Shown in pieces: positions 8,459 to 16,716 of a DNA stretch of 20,456 nucleotides. Made by a program: the position numbers and the translations under genes. Position 1 is the first letter of the stretch. Each line of letters opens with the position of its first letter. The notes beneath the pieces are model-generated. The model saw nothing but the letters and a program-made list of their open reading frames with translations. It ran no database searches and had not been told where the DNA came from. Origin of the DNA: a virus; IMG/VR virus record IMGVR_UViG_3300031539_000391, positions 1-20,456 of that record, one strand, 5' to 3'.

Positions 8459-9870
8459 TGGCACTTAATCCCTTTTTTCTTCAAGGAGCTTCCTCCGAAC
8501 AAAGACTTGTTCAAGATTTAATCAACGAACAATTAAAAATTTATGGTGTTGAAATAACTTATATTCCCAGAAAATTTGTTAGAAAACAAACAATAATAGA
8601 AGAAGTTCAATCATCAAAATTTGATGATAATTATTCAATTGAAGCATATGTAAATACTTATGATGGGTATTCTGGAGCTGGTGATATATTAACAAAATTT
8701 GGAATGAGTCTAAAAGATGAAGTAACTCTTACAATATCAAAGGAAAGATTTGAAGACTTTATTTCACCGTTTTTAGCAGCAGAAGATGATGGGACTGGAG
8801 ACAGTGCGATTGTATTATCAACTAGACCCAGAGAAGGCGACTTAATTTATTTTCCTCTGGGGCAAAGATTATTTGAAGTTAAATTTGTTGAGCACGAACA
8901 ACCATTCTACCAATTAGGAAAAAATTATGTTTATGAGTTGAAATGTGAGTTATTTGAATATGAGGATGAAGTTATTGATACTTCAATTGATGAGATTGAT
9001 ACTCAAATTGAAACTGAAGGATTTATTACAACACTCAATTTGATTGGTGTGGGAAGAACTGCCTCTGCTATTGCATCTATTAATTCTGGTTATATTCGTC
9101 AAATATTTTTAAACAATGATGGATATAATTATACTTCTGCGCCAATAGTTGCAATATCAACCTCTCCAACAGGAAATGTTAATAACAACGCTACTGCAGT
9201 AGCTATCACAACAAATAGAGGTGGATCGCTATCAGTAGAAAGTATTGTTCTAACAAATGCTGGTATTGGATATACGGTTACGCCAATAATTTCTTTCTCT
9301 GGTGGTGGAGGAACCGGTGCGGCTGCTACTTGTTCTATAGAAACTTCAAATAATGGAATAATTAAATATACTATAATTGATGGTGGAACTGGATATAGCA
9401 GTGCCCCAGTTATAACTATCACTGGAAATGTTGGATTGGGTCAAACCGCCATAGGAACTGCAATTATTAACTCTAGTACTGAAGTTAGTGCAATTTATGT
9501 ATCTAATCCAGGTAGTGGATATACGACTAACCCCACAATAACTATTGCTAATCCATCAATTTTAACAGGAATTGGTACATATCACTTTAATGAAATTGTT
9601 GAAGGATTACAATCTCGCACACAGGCAAGAGTTAAGTCTTGGGATGTTGATACTAATATTCTTAAAGTTTCGTTTGTTGGTATTGGAAGTACAACAAGAG
9701 GATTTGTTCCTGGAGAAATTATTGTTGGAGCAGCGTCTTCTGCAAGATATTCTGTTAAAAGTTATGATAATATGGATATATATGATGCATATGCACAAAA
9801 TGACGAAATAGAAGAAGAAGCAGATACCTTCTTGGATTTTTCGGAATCAAACCCATTCGGTAATTACTAA
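8458..9870 (+). CDS. 14: Neck protein gp14 with an inserted tandem-repeat domain
   Basis: The first 185 residues (MALNPFFLQGASSEQRLVQD, then YGVEITYIPRKFVRK, then YELKCELFEYEDEVIDT) are what I recognise as gp14 of T4-like cyanophages, the partner of gp13 in the neck. T4 gp14 has about 256 residues whereas this one has 470. The extra length is mostly residues about 212-366, four units with the pattern I/V-x-x-I-x-L-x-x-x-G-x-G-Y-x-x-x-P-x-I followed by a strand and a G/A-rich turn. A normal-looking C-terminal part resumes near residue 370 and ends in the acidic EEEADTFLDFSESNPFGNY. TAATG overlaps join it to the genes on both sides. The repeat may decorate the neck, possibly as whisker-like or surface-binding extensions; this is an inference. 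Confidence 0.85.
   Translation: MALNPFFLQGASSEQRLVQDLINEQLKIYGVEITYIPRKFVRKQTIIEEVQSSKFDDNYSIEAYVNTYDGYSGAGDILTKFGMSLKDEVTLTISKERFEDFISPFLAAEDDGTGDSAIVLSTRPREGDLIYFPLGQRLFEVKFVEHEQPFYQLGKNYVYELKCELFEYEDEVIDTSIDEIDTQIETEGFITTLNLIGVGRTASAIASINSGYIRQIFLNNDGYNYTSAPIVAISTSPTGNVNNNATAVAITTNRGGSLSVESIVLTNAGIGYTVTPIISFSGGGGTGAAATCSIETSNNGIIKYTIIDGGTGYSSAPVITITGNVGLGQTAIGTAIINSSTEVSAIYVSNPGSGYTTNPTITIANPSILTGIGTYHFNEIVEGLQSRTQARVKSWDVDTNILKVSFVGIGSTTRGFVPGEIIVGAASSARYSVKSYDNMDIYDAYAQNDEIEEEADTFLDFSESNPFGNY
9091..9555 (+). repeat. Four GxGY-type tandem repeats inserted in gp14
   Basis: Four units start near residues 212, 259, 301 and 342 of gp14. Their cores are NNDGYNYTSAPIVAI, TNAGIGYTVTPIISF, IDGGTGYSSAPVITI and SNPGSGYTTNPTITI. 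The units are similar in protein but clearly diverged in DNA, so the repeat is old and not a recent duplication. Confidence 0.75.
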
Positions 9871-10667
9871 TGCTAGGAAATTATTTTTATCACGAAATCA
9901 TTAGAAGAACGTTAGTCAGTTTTGGAACGGTATTCAATGATATCCATATTCGCCATAAAGATTCCAATGGTAATGGAATTAGTGATATGAGAGTTCCATT
10001 AGCATATGGTCCAGTACAAAAGTTTTTAGCAAGAATTGAGCAGCAACCAGAATTAAATAAGGCAGTTGCAATGACTTTGCCTAGAATGTCGTTTGAAATG
10101 ACTTCTATTCAATATGATGCGACAAGAAAGGCAGGGGTCACTCAAACCTTTAAGGCATCAGACGGAACAAACCTAAAAAAGGTTTTTATGCCGGTTCCAT
10201 ATAATATTGGTTTTGAACTTAACATTTTAACAAAATTAAATGATGATGCCTTACAGATCGTTGAGCAAATTCTTCCATACTTTCAACCATCATTCAATCT
10301 AACTGTAGATTTAATTGATTCTATTGGGGAAAAAAGAGATATCCCCATTGTTTTAGATTCAGTATCCTTTCAAGATGATTATGAAGGGGATTTTTCTACA
10401 AGAAGATCCTTAATATATACTTTACAATTTACGGCAAAGACATATCTGTTTGGTCCTATCGCTGATAGTACAGACGGTCTCATCCGCAAGGTTCAAGTTG
10501 ATATGTATGCAGATACAGATACTACAACTGCCAAGCGTGAAATGAGATATACCGTAACTCCAGACCCTATTGATGCTGCACCAGACGATGACTTTGGATT
10601 CAATGAGAATTGGGAGTTTTTAAATGACTCCAAGACTTATAGCCCAACACAACAGACTGATATTTAA
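9870..10667 (+). CDS. 15: Tail terminator / sheath stabiliser gp15
   Basis: The product (265 residues, T4 gp15 has 272) opens with LGNYFYHEIIRRTLVSFGTVF and contains YGPVQKFLARIEQQPEL and LPRMSFEMTSIQYD, all of which I recognise from gp15 of T4-like phages. In T4, gp15 forms a hexameric ring that caps the sheath and tube and joins the finished tail to the neck made by gp13 and gp14. The gene follows gp14 with a TAATG overlap and precedes the small terminase by 6 bases. No ribosome binding site is evident, so coupling to gp14 translation is likely. The C-terminal tail (DFGFNENWEF) is acidic and aromatic. Confidence 0.88.
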   Translation: MLGNYFYHEIIRRTLVSFGTVFNDIHIRHKDSNGNGISDMRVPLAYGPVQKFLARIEQQPELNKAVAMTLPRMSFEMTSIQYDATRKAGVTQTFKASDGTNLKKVFMPVPYNIGFELNILTKLNDDALQIVEQILPYFQPSFNLTVDLIDSIGEKRDIPIVLDSVSFQDDYEGDFSTRRSLIYTLQFTAKTYLFGPIADSTDGLIRKVQVDMYADTDTTTAKREMRYTVTPDPIDAAPDDDFGFNENWEFLNDSKTYSPTQQTDI

Positions 10668-10673
10668 TAAATT

Positions 10674-11096
10674 ATGAATAATAATTATGAAGACATTGGT
10701 AAGGCACTCAACATTGAGAGTAGCATAGTTGAGGTGGAGAAATCTATAGAGAAAGTTGATATTGTACCATCAAAACCTGATGATATTAGGAAGGACTATG
10801 AATATACAAGAGCAAATCTATATTCATTAATTGAGAAAGGTCAAGAAGCAATTAATGGAATTATGGAACTTGCTGGCGAAGGTGGAAGTCCTAGGGCATA
10901 TGAGGTTGCTGGACAATTAATTAAGAGTGTTGCAGATACAACTGATAAATTAATCGATTTGCAGAAGAAACTGAAGGATGTTCAAGAAGATACTGTCAAA
11001 TCACCTAGCAGTGTGACTAATAATGCTTTGTTTGTTGGTTCAACATCAGAACTTTCAAAAATACTCAAACAAGGTTTTCTAAATAGTAAAGATTAG
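10674..11096 (+). CDS. 16: Terminase small subunit gp16
   Basis: The product (140 residues, T4 gp16 has 164) is helix-rich. It has a short acidic N-terminus, then YEYTRANLYSLIEKGQEAI and an AGEGGSPRAYEVAGQLIKS segment, then a coiled-coil-like run (TTDKLIDLQKKLKDVQED), which matches T4-like small terminase subunits. In T4, gp16 forms a ring that regulates recognition of DNA and the ATPase and nuclease of gp17. The C-terminal tail (NNALFVGSTSELSKILKQG) is what I recall from cyanophage gp16. The gene lies after gp15 as in T4. Unlike T4, another gene separates it from gp17. There is no clear Shine-Dalgarno. Confidence 0.85.
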   Translation: MNNNYEDIGKALNIESSIVEVEKSIEKVDIVPSKPDDIRKDYEYTRANLYSLIEKGQEAINGIMELAGEGGSPRAYEVAGQLIKSVADTTDKLIDLQKKLKDVQEDTVKSPSSVTNNALFVGSTSELSKILKQGFLNSKD

Positions 11097-11108
11097 TCTT
11101 TACAAGTA

Positions 11109-12824
11109 ATGAACGAGCAACTGAAATCATATAAAACTGTAGAGCAGATTGCGAAAAAACATCGTATGGATGTCTCAGATATTCAGAAGCAACTTGATAT
11201 GGGTGCTCCTATTGAACACGAGCACACAAACAATCAAAAACTTGCTGTTGAGATTGCATTGCAGCATTTAGATGAAATCCCAGACTATTATACTCGTTTA
11301 AAGAAAATGGAAGCAGATGCTAAAAAGCATCATAAAAAGTTTAAGGATGTGAGAATTAATGAGGAAGGTCTTCGTGACTGGTTTGGAAAATCTAGATCTA
11401 AAGAAGGCAAACCTGGTTGGGTAAATGCTGTTACAGGTGGAACTTGTGCTAGTGATGAACCTGGAGAAGGAACTCCAAAATGTGTATCTTCAGCAAAAAG
11501 AGAAAGTATGACTAAATTGCAAAGATTATCTGCAACAAGAAGGAAAAAAGAAGCGGATCCTGGGCAACAAGAAAAATCTGGTGCTGCAAAACCAACCTAT
11601 GTTTCAACAGATTCAAAGGAAAAAATGAAAGAAGAAATGAATCTCCAAGAAGTAAAAGATAAACCGGGAAAAGGTAGTGGTAAAAAGGATGCTTGTTATA
11701 CTAAAGTAAAATCTCGTTACGATGTTTGGCCAAGTGCATATGCTTCTGGGGCACTTACAAAATGTCGTAAGGTTGGTGCGGCAAATTGGGGAACTAAATC
11801 TGAAGAATGTTGGAATGGTTATAAGCAAGAAGGTATGAAAAAGAAAGGTAAGAAAATGGTTCCAAATTGCGTTCCTGTATCCGAAAATGCCGATGCATTT
11901 GATTATGATTGGCATACCCCAGTTCGTGAAAGAGCAGATAGATATTGCCCAAAATGTGAAAAACTTGAGACAAGAAACGAATGTAAATACGGTCCAAGAT
12001 ATTGGGATATGTTTTCTTTACCTGCAGAGTTAATTAGTTCAAAGAAAGATTATAATACCACAATGCCACATCCAGCAAATGAGGAGAAGGACTACGAGTA
12101 TTCAATGGCTCGATCCGAACTTAGCACCATTATGAATGCTGCTAGAAGACTGAAGAAAAAAATGAAAGGTGAGGGTAATATTGAAGCCTGGGTCCAGTCA
12201 AAGATCACAAAGGCAGCAGACTATATTGATACCGCAGCAGATTATATTGATAGTGGAGAAAGTAAGGTTAATGAGGATGTGACAATTGAAGATGCAAATG
12301 GCAATACCTTTCTTCAGATTATTGATATTATCAAAGCAGACCGTCTTGTAAAAGAGGGGATTAGTTTTGATGTTGGAAAACCTTCTAGAGGTGCTGGTGC
12401 GTTAACTCCATCTGCTGCTGCACAACTTGGACCAAAAGCAGTTGAGTTACAAAAGAAAAAAGCTGCTTCGGTAAGTCTTCCAAGTACCGCTGGTGTTAAA
12501 CTTGCAGATTCTTATAAATTAAAATCATTTGACGAATTTATGTCGGAAGCATCACCTGCTTGGCAGAGAAAAGAGGGAAAGAATTCTGAGGGCGGTCTAA
12601 ATAAAAAAGGAATTGCTTCTTACCGCAAAGAGAATCCTGGATCAAACCTCTCACTTGCGGTTACGACAGAACCTTCCAAATTAAAAAAAGGATCAAAATC
12701 AGCAAATCGCAGAAAGTCATTTTGTTCCCGTATGAGTGGAATGAAAAAGAAACTGACATCAGCAAAAACTGCAAATGATCCAGATTCAAGAATCAATAAA
12801 TCATTAAGAAAGTGGAATTGTTAG
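11109..12824 (+). CDS. Mosaic multi-domain basic protein between gp16 and gp17
   Basis: The 571 residues read as several small modules. Residues 1-70 contain EHTNNQKLAVEIALQHL and PDYYTRLKKME, as in DUF5661. Residues about 97-170 contain KPGWVNAVTGGTCASDEPGE and RRKKEADPGQQEKSGAAKPT, as in DUF5872. Residues about 186-258 contain KKDACYTKVKSRYDVWPSAY, GALTKCRKVGAANWG and KKMVPNCVP. A CPKC pair (C280, C283) with C292 could bind zinc. Residues 330-382 are helical (AWVQSKITKAADYIDTAADY). Residues about 484-571 contain WQRKEGKNSEGGLNKKGIAS and end SRINKSLRKWNC, as in DUF6321. Just before it, residues 472-481 (KSFDEFMSEA) resemble the T4 capsid-targeting leader. The domain names are from memory. 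The protein is rich in Lys and probably binds nucleic acid or enters the head; the function is unknown. It is not a T4 gene at this position. Confidence 0.8.
   Translation: MNEQLKSYKTVEQIAKKHRMDVSDIQKQLDMGAPIEHEHTNNQKLAVEIALQHLDEIPDYYTRLKKMEADAKKHHKKFKDVRINEEGLRDWFGKSRSKEGKPGWVNAVTGGTCASDEPGEGTPKCVSSAKRESMTKLQRLSATRRKKEADPGQQEKSGAAKPTYVSTDSKEKMKEEMNLQEVKDKPGKGSGKKDACYTKVKSRYDVWPSAYASGALTKCRKVGAANWGTKSEECWNGYKQEGMKKKGKKMVPNCVPVSENADAFDYDWHTPVRERADRYCPKCEKLETRNECKYGPRYWDMFSLPAELISSKKDYNTTMPHPANEEKDYEYSMARSELSTIMNAARRLKKKMKGEGNIEAWVQSKITKAADYIDTAADYIDSGESKVNEDVTIEDANGNTFLQIIDIIKADRLVKEGISFDVGKPSRGAGALTPSAAAQLGPKAVELQKKKAASVSLPSTAGVKLADSYKLKSFDEFMSEASPAWQRKEGKNSEGGLNKKGIASYRKENPGSNLSLAVTTEPSKLKKGSKSANRRKSFCSRMSGMKKKLTSAKTANDPDSRINKSLRKWNC
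12519..12551 (+). other. Capsid-targeting-like peptide with a candidate gp21 cleavage site, internal to the mosaic protein
   Basis: Residues 471-481, LKSFDEFMSEA, align without gaps to the N-terminal MKTYQEFIAEA of T4 internal proteins, which targets them into the prohead and is cut after the second last residue shown (Glu) by gp21. K, E, F, E and A are identical, and S/T, F/Y and M/I are conservative. Here the first residue is Leu (TTA) where a free-standing protein would have Met. Cleavage after E480 is inferred, since the usual T4 site is (L/I)xE and here it is MSE. Confidence 0.45.
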
Positions 12825-12825
12825 T

Positions 12826-14478
12826 ATGCCGAATAATGATATCTATCTTGGTAATCCTCTGCTTAAGAGGGCAAATACCCAGATTGAATTTACAGAAGAA
12901 CAAATCTATGAATTTTTAAAGTGCAAAGAAGATCCCGTATATTTTGCACGTAATTACATTAAGATTGTTACTCTCGACCACGGACTACAACCTTTTAGAA
13001 TGTATCCGTTTCAAGAGAAGTTAATTAGCAATTTCCACGAGCACAGATTTAATATTTGTAAGATGCCTCGTCAGACAGGTAAATCTACAACTTGCGTCTC
13101 ATATCTATTACATTATGCAGTCTTTAATGATAATGTAAATATTGCTGTTCTTGCGAACAAGGCATCTACTGCAAGAGATCTTCTTCAAAGATTACAACTT
13201 GCTTATGAGAACTTACCCAAGTGGATGCAGCAGGGTGTGATATCCTGGAACAAAGGTTCTTTGGAACTTGAGAATGGTTCCAAAATATCATCAAACTCTA
13301 CATCATCATCTGCCGTTCGTGGTGGATCATACAACATCATCTTCCTGGACGAATTTGCGTTCATTCCAAATCATATTGCCGATGACTTCTTTGCGTCGGT
13401 TTATCCCACAATTTCTTCTGGTCAAAGCACAAAGGTCATTATTGTTTCTACCCCTCGTGGTATGAATCACTTCTACCGTATGTGGCACGACTCTGAGAAG
13501 GGTAAGAACGCATATGTGGCTACAGACGTTCATTGGTCCGAAGTGCCTGGTAGAGACGAAGAATGGAAGCAGCAGACGATTGCAAACACCAGTGAGCAGC
13601 AGTTTAAGGTTGAATTTGAGTGCGAATTTTTAGGTTCTGTAAACACACTTATTAATCCGGCAAAACTACGAAATCTTGTCTATGAAGATCCGATTAAGAG
13701 AAATGCTGGATTGGATGTTTATGAGGAAGCAAAGGAAGAAAATAACTATCTAATCACAGTTGATGTTGCAAGAGGAATTGGTAATGATTACTCAGCATTT
13801 ATTGTTTATGATATTACAAATTTCCCATATAAAGTTGTAGCAAAGTATAGGAATAATGAAATCAAACCGATGATGTTCCCAAGCGTCATTCATCAAGTAG
13901 CAAAGGGTTACAATGAAGCCTGGTTATTGGTTGAGGTCAATGATATTGGTGACCAGGTTGCGAGCATTCTACAATATGATCTTGAGTATGATAATGTGTT
14001 GATGTGTGCGATGAGAGGTCGTGCTGGGCAGATTGTTGGTTCTGGTTTCTCTGGTAAGAAGTCACAACTTGGAGTCAGAACAACTGCGGCAGTCAAAAAA
14101 TTAGGATGTTCAAATTTAAAGACCTTATTAGAGGATGATAAATTACTTGTATGTGATTATGATATCATCGCAGAACTCACAACATTTGCTCAAAGGGGCA
14201 ATTCATTTGAGGCAGAGGAAGGTTGTAACGATGACCTTGCAATGTGCCTGGTTATATTCTCTTGGTTAGTCGCACAAGACTATTTCAAGGAAATGACGGA
14301 TAACGATGTCCGTAAGAGAATTTATGAAGAACAAAAGAATCAAATTGACCAAGATATGGCTCCATTTGGATTTATCTCTGATGGTATTGATGAAATGACC
14401 AGTTTTGTAGATGAATCTGGGGATAGATGGTACACTGATGAATACGGTGATCGTTCTTATATGTGGGACTACCTGTAA
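12826..14478 (+). CDS. 17: Terminase large subunit gp17 (packaging ATPase and nuclease)
   Basis: The product (550 residues, T4 gp17 has 610) has all parts of the T4-type packaging motor. The ATPase domain carries a Walker A-like PRQTGKST (residues 81-88, with M80 before it), Walker B IIFLDEF (171-177, D175 and catalytic E176) and the coupling motif VSTPRGMNHFY (207-217). The nuclease domain carries ITVDVARGIGNDYS (D313), LLVEVNDIGD (E370) and CNDDLA (D469/D470), the usual acidic triad of the RNase H-like fold. It hydrolyses ATP to translocate DNA through the portal gp20 and cuts the concatemer. It starts 1 base after the mosaic gene. The C-terminal tail (after about 520) is acidic and aromatic (YTDEYGDRSYMWDYL). 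No key residue is missing. Confidence 0.95.
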   Translation: MPNNDIYLGNPLLKRANTQIEFTEEQIYEFLKCKEDPVYFARNYIKIVTLDHGLQPFRMYPFQEKLISNFHEHRFNICKMPRQTGKSTTCVSYLLHYAVFNDNVNIAVLANKASTARDLLQRLQLAYENLPKWMQQGVISWNKGSLELENGSKISSNSTSSSAVRGGSYNIIFLDEFAFIPNHIADDFFASVYPTISSGQSTKVIIVSTPRGMNHFYRMWHDSEKGKNAYVATDVHWSEVPGRDEEWKQQTIANTSEQQFKVEFECEFLGSVNTLINPAKLRNLVYEDPIKRNAGLDVYEEAKEENNYLITVDVARGIGNDYSAFIVYDITNFPYKVVAKYRNNEIKPMMFPSVIHQVAKGYNEAWLLVEVNDIGDQVASILQYDLEYDNVLMCAMRGRAGQIVGSGFSGKKSQLGVRTTAAVKKLGCSNLKTLLEDDKLLVCDYDIIAELTTFAQRGNSFEAEEGCNDDLAMCLVIFSWLVAQDYFKEMTDNDVRKRIYEEQKNQIDQDMAPFGFISDGIDEMTSFVDESGDRWYTDEYGDRSYMWDYL

Positions 14479-14489
14479 TAGTAGCAATT

Positions 14490-14497
14490 TATAAATA
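14490..14497 (+). promoter_or_regulatory. T4-type late promoter TATAAATA upstream of gp18
   Basis: This is an exact late consensus in the 54-base gap between gp17 and gp18, 11 bases after the gp17 stop and 35 bases before the gp18 ATG. It gives the most abundant tail protein its own transcript. Confidence 0.8.
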
Positions 14498-14520
14498 CTT
14501 GTAGAATAAATTTGGATTGC

Positions 14521-14526
14521 GAGGGA
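14521..14526 (+). promoter_or_regulatory. Shine-Dalgarno GAGGGA that sets the gp18 start at 14533
   Basis: GAGGGA is 6 bases before ATG 14533. The frame is open further up to a TTG at 14512, but the added residues would include this site and are not needed by the family. Confidence 0.65.
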
Positions 14527-14532
14527 CTTAAG

Positions 14533-16695
14533 ATGCCGCTAAATTTAGCATCTCCTGGAATTGTAGTAAGAGAAGTTGATTTAACAATTGGTAGAGTTAA
14601 TACGGTTTCGGATAGTGTTGCTGCGCAGGTAGCACCTTTCGCAAAAGGACCTGTTGATTCTCCTGCCGTTATTGAAAACGAAAACGACTTACTAAACACT
14701 TTCGGGCAACCATATTCAACCGATAAGCACTACGAACATTGGATGGTGGCTTCATCATACTTGGCGTATGGTGGAACAATGTTGATTTCAAGAGCAGATG
14801 ATGCCGGACTCAAGAATGCTTTTGTCGGAACAGCTTCAAGTATTAAAATTAAGAGTGAAACTCATTACAATCAACTTGGATATGATGAGAATACCATCAC
14901 CAATGTAACAGTTGTTGCTAAAAACCCAGGTTCTTGGGCAAATGATGTTAAAGTTGCAATTATTGACGCTAAGGCAGACCAAATTTTAGGAATTACCACT
15001 ACAAACCTAGTAGTAGGTTATGGAGTTACTCAAGCAGTTTCTGCAAATACCATTTTAGCAGGAGCAGGAACAACTAGTATTTTAGATGGATACTTTAAGG
15101 GTATCATCACAGAAATTGGTACTGGACAAATTTCAACAAAAATTTTGAGTCACGTTTCTGCAGCAGGAACTGTAACTACAGTAGATTACCAACCAAGTGG
15201 TGTTTATACATTTGGAACAAGCGGAAATCTAACGGTTCGTAATAGCAGTTCAGCAGCAATTGCAACATCTGCGGTATCATCTGCGCTTGATTGGTTTGAT
15301 CAGCAATCAATTACACTTTCGAATGGGTCAATTTCTTGGAACACAATTGCTGATAGACCATCAACATCAGATTATGCAGCATCAAGAAGTTCTAGATTCG
15401 ATGAACTCCATGTAGTCCTTATTGATGATAAAGGAACAATTACTGGAAATGCTGGAACAATTCTTGAAAAGCACCTTTCACTTTCTAAAGCAAAGGATGC
15501 ATCATTCTCTGTAGGAAGTCCATCTTATTGGAGAAAATATCTTGCAACCAATTCTACCTACATTTATGGAGGTTCTTCCCCAGTAGGAATTGTAACGACA
15601 GGATTTGTAGGAACTGGAGCAACTTCATTTACTCCAGCAAACGATGTTGGTTGGGATCAGGAAGCACAAGATATCATCTTTGCTGCAGCAGGTGCTCCAA
15701 CCTATACTCTTGCAGGTGGTAAAAACTATGGTGGAAGTGCAGATTTAACAACTTCTGGTTCTCTATATTCGGGACTTGATGATATTATCAGTGGTTATAT
15801 ACTATTTGAAAATACTGAAAACTATGAAACTAGTTTCATCTTAATGGGTTCGGCAAATTATGCCAAAGAAGATGCACAGGCACTTGCTAATAAGTGTATT
15901 GCTGTTGCCGAAATAAGACAAGATTCTGTTGCGTTCATTTCACCATACAGACAAGCATTCCTAAGTGACTCTACTGTTGGAACCGTTACTGTAAATAATG
16001 ATGATACAATCACTGATAACGTTGTAAGTTTCTATGCCCCAATTACATCCACAACTTATGGTGTATTTGATAGTGGGTATAAGTATATGTACGATAGATT
16101 TAACGATACTTTCCGTTATATCCCACTAAATGGTGATATTGCAGGAACATGTGCTAGAAATGATATCAATCAGTTCCCATGGTTCTCACCTGCTGGTACT
16201 TCAAGAGGTACTATCTTGAATGCTGTAAAACTAGCATACAATCCTGGTAAAGTTCAAAGAGACAAACTGTATTCAAACAGAATCAACCCAGTCATCTTCT
16301 CGCCTGGTGCTGGAATCATCTTGTTTGGTGATAAGACCGGATACGGTAAAGCATCGGCATTTGATAGAATTAACGTTCGTCGTCTCTTCATCTACCTTGA
16401 AGAAGCTATCTCTGCTGCTGCTAAGGACCAACTCTTCGAATTCAACGATGAAATTACAAGAACAAACTTTGTAAATATTGTTGAACCATTCCTCCGTGAT
16501 GTCCAATCTAAGAGGGGGATCTTTGATTATGTTGTTATCTGTGATGAAACAAATAACACTGCGGCGGTTATTGATTCCAATGAATTTATCGCTGACATTT
16601 ACATCAAACCCGCAAGATCAATTAACTTTATTGGTCTTACCTTCGTCGCCACCAGAACTGGTGTTGCTTTTGAAGAAGTAATCGGAAACGTTTAA
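14533..16695 (+). CDS. 18: Contractile tail sheath protein gp18
   Basis: The product from ATG 14533 has 720 residues (T4 gp18 has 659). The N-terminus (PLNLASPGIVVREVDLTIG) and QVAPFAKGPVDSP are typical of sheath proteins. The C-terminal domain is the best conserved part: GYGKASAFDRINVRRLFIYL, then FEFNDEITRTNFVNIVEPFL, then SKRGIFDYVVICDETNN, ending NFIGLTFVATRTGVAFEEV. In the virion, gp18 polymerises around the gp19 tube and contracts at infection. The middle (about residues 160-420) is Thr/Ser/Gly-rich and variable, which fits surface-exposed domains. Codon use is richer in C-ending codons toward the 3' end (for example CGT CGT CTC TTC ATC), as expected for a highly expressed gene. It is followed by gp19 as in T4. 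Confidence 0.93.
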   Translation: MPLNLASPGIVVREVDLTIGRVNTVSDSVAAQVAPFAKGPVDSPAVIENENDLLNTFGQPYSTDKHYEHWMVASSYLAYGGTMLISRADDAGLKNAFVGTASSIKIKSETHYNQLGYDENTITNVTVVAKNPGSWANDVKVAIIDAKADQILGITTTNLVVGYGVTQAVSANTILAGAGTTSILDGYFKGIITEIGTGQISTKILSHVSAAGTVTTVDYQPSGVYTFGTSGNLTVRNSSSAAIATSAVSSALDWFDQQSITLSNGSISWNTIADRPSTSDYAASRSSRFDELHVVLIDDKGTITGNAGTILEKHLSLSKAKDASFSVGSPSYWRKYLATNSTYIYGGSSPVGIVTTGFVGTGATSFTPANDVGWDQEAQDIIFAAAGAPTYTLAGGKNYGGSADLTTSGSLYSGLDDIISGYILFENTENYETSFILMGSANYAKEDAQALANKCIAVAEIRQDSVAFISPYRQAFLSDSTVGTVTVNNDDTITDNVVSFYAPITSTTYGVFDSGYKYMYDRFNDTFRYIPLNGDIAGTCARNDINQFPWFSPAGTSRGTILNAVKLAYNPGKVQRDKLYSNRINPVIFSPGAGIILFGDKTGYGKASAFDRINVRRLFIYLEEAISAAAKDQLFEFNDEITRTNFVNIVEPFLRDVQSKRGIFDYVVICDETNNTAAVIDSNEFIADIYIKPARSINFIGLTFVATRTGVAFEEVIGNV

Positions 16696-16702
16696 TCAAT
16701 TT

Positions 16703-16707
16703 AGAGG
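16703..16707 (+). promoter_or_regulatory. Shine-Dalgarno AGAGG for gp19
   Basis: AGAGG stands 9 bases before ATG 16717 in the 21-base gap after gp18. No promoter-like element is seen in that gap, so gp19 should be read from the gp18 transcript. Confidence 0.55.
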
Positions 16708-16716
16708 TTTAAAACT

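Noticed and set aside
9129-9422. Open frame of 97 codons on the minus strand inside gp14
   Set aside because: It is the reverse of the GxGY repeat region; its Pro/Val-rich composition is a by-product of the repeat.
12513-12520. TATAAATT inside the mosaic gene, one base from the late consensus
   Set aside because: It overlaps the start of the leader-like segment, so a transcript would begin inside the module without a start codon in place. It could be chance in AT-rich DNA.
14485-14514. AT-rich inverted repeat in the gp17-gp18 gap
   Set aside because: The stem has about 8 A/T-rich pairs with a bulge and a 13-base loop, and no T-tract follows. It overlaps the late promoter and is too weak to call a terminator.
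14512-14532. Upstream TTG start for gp18
   Set aside because: The ribosome binding site GAGGGA lies between this codon and ATG 14533, and sheath proteins start with the MPLNLASPG-type end.
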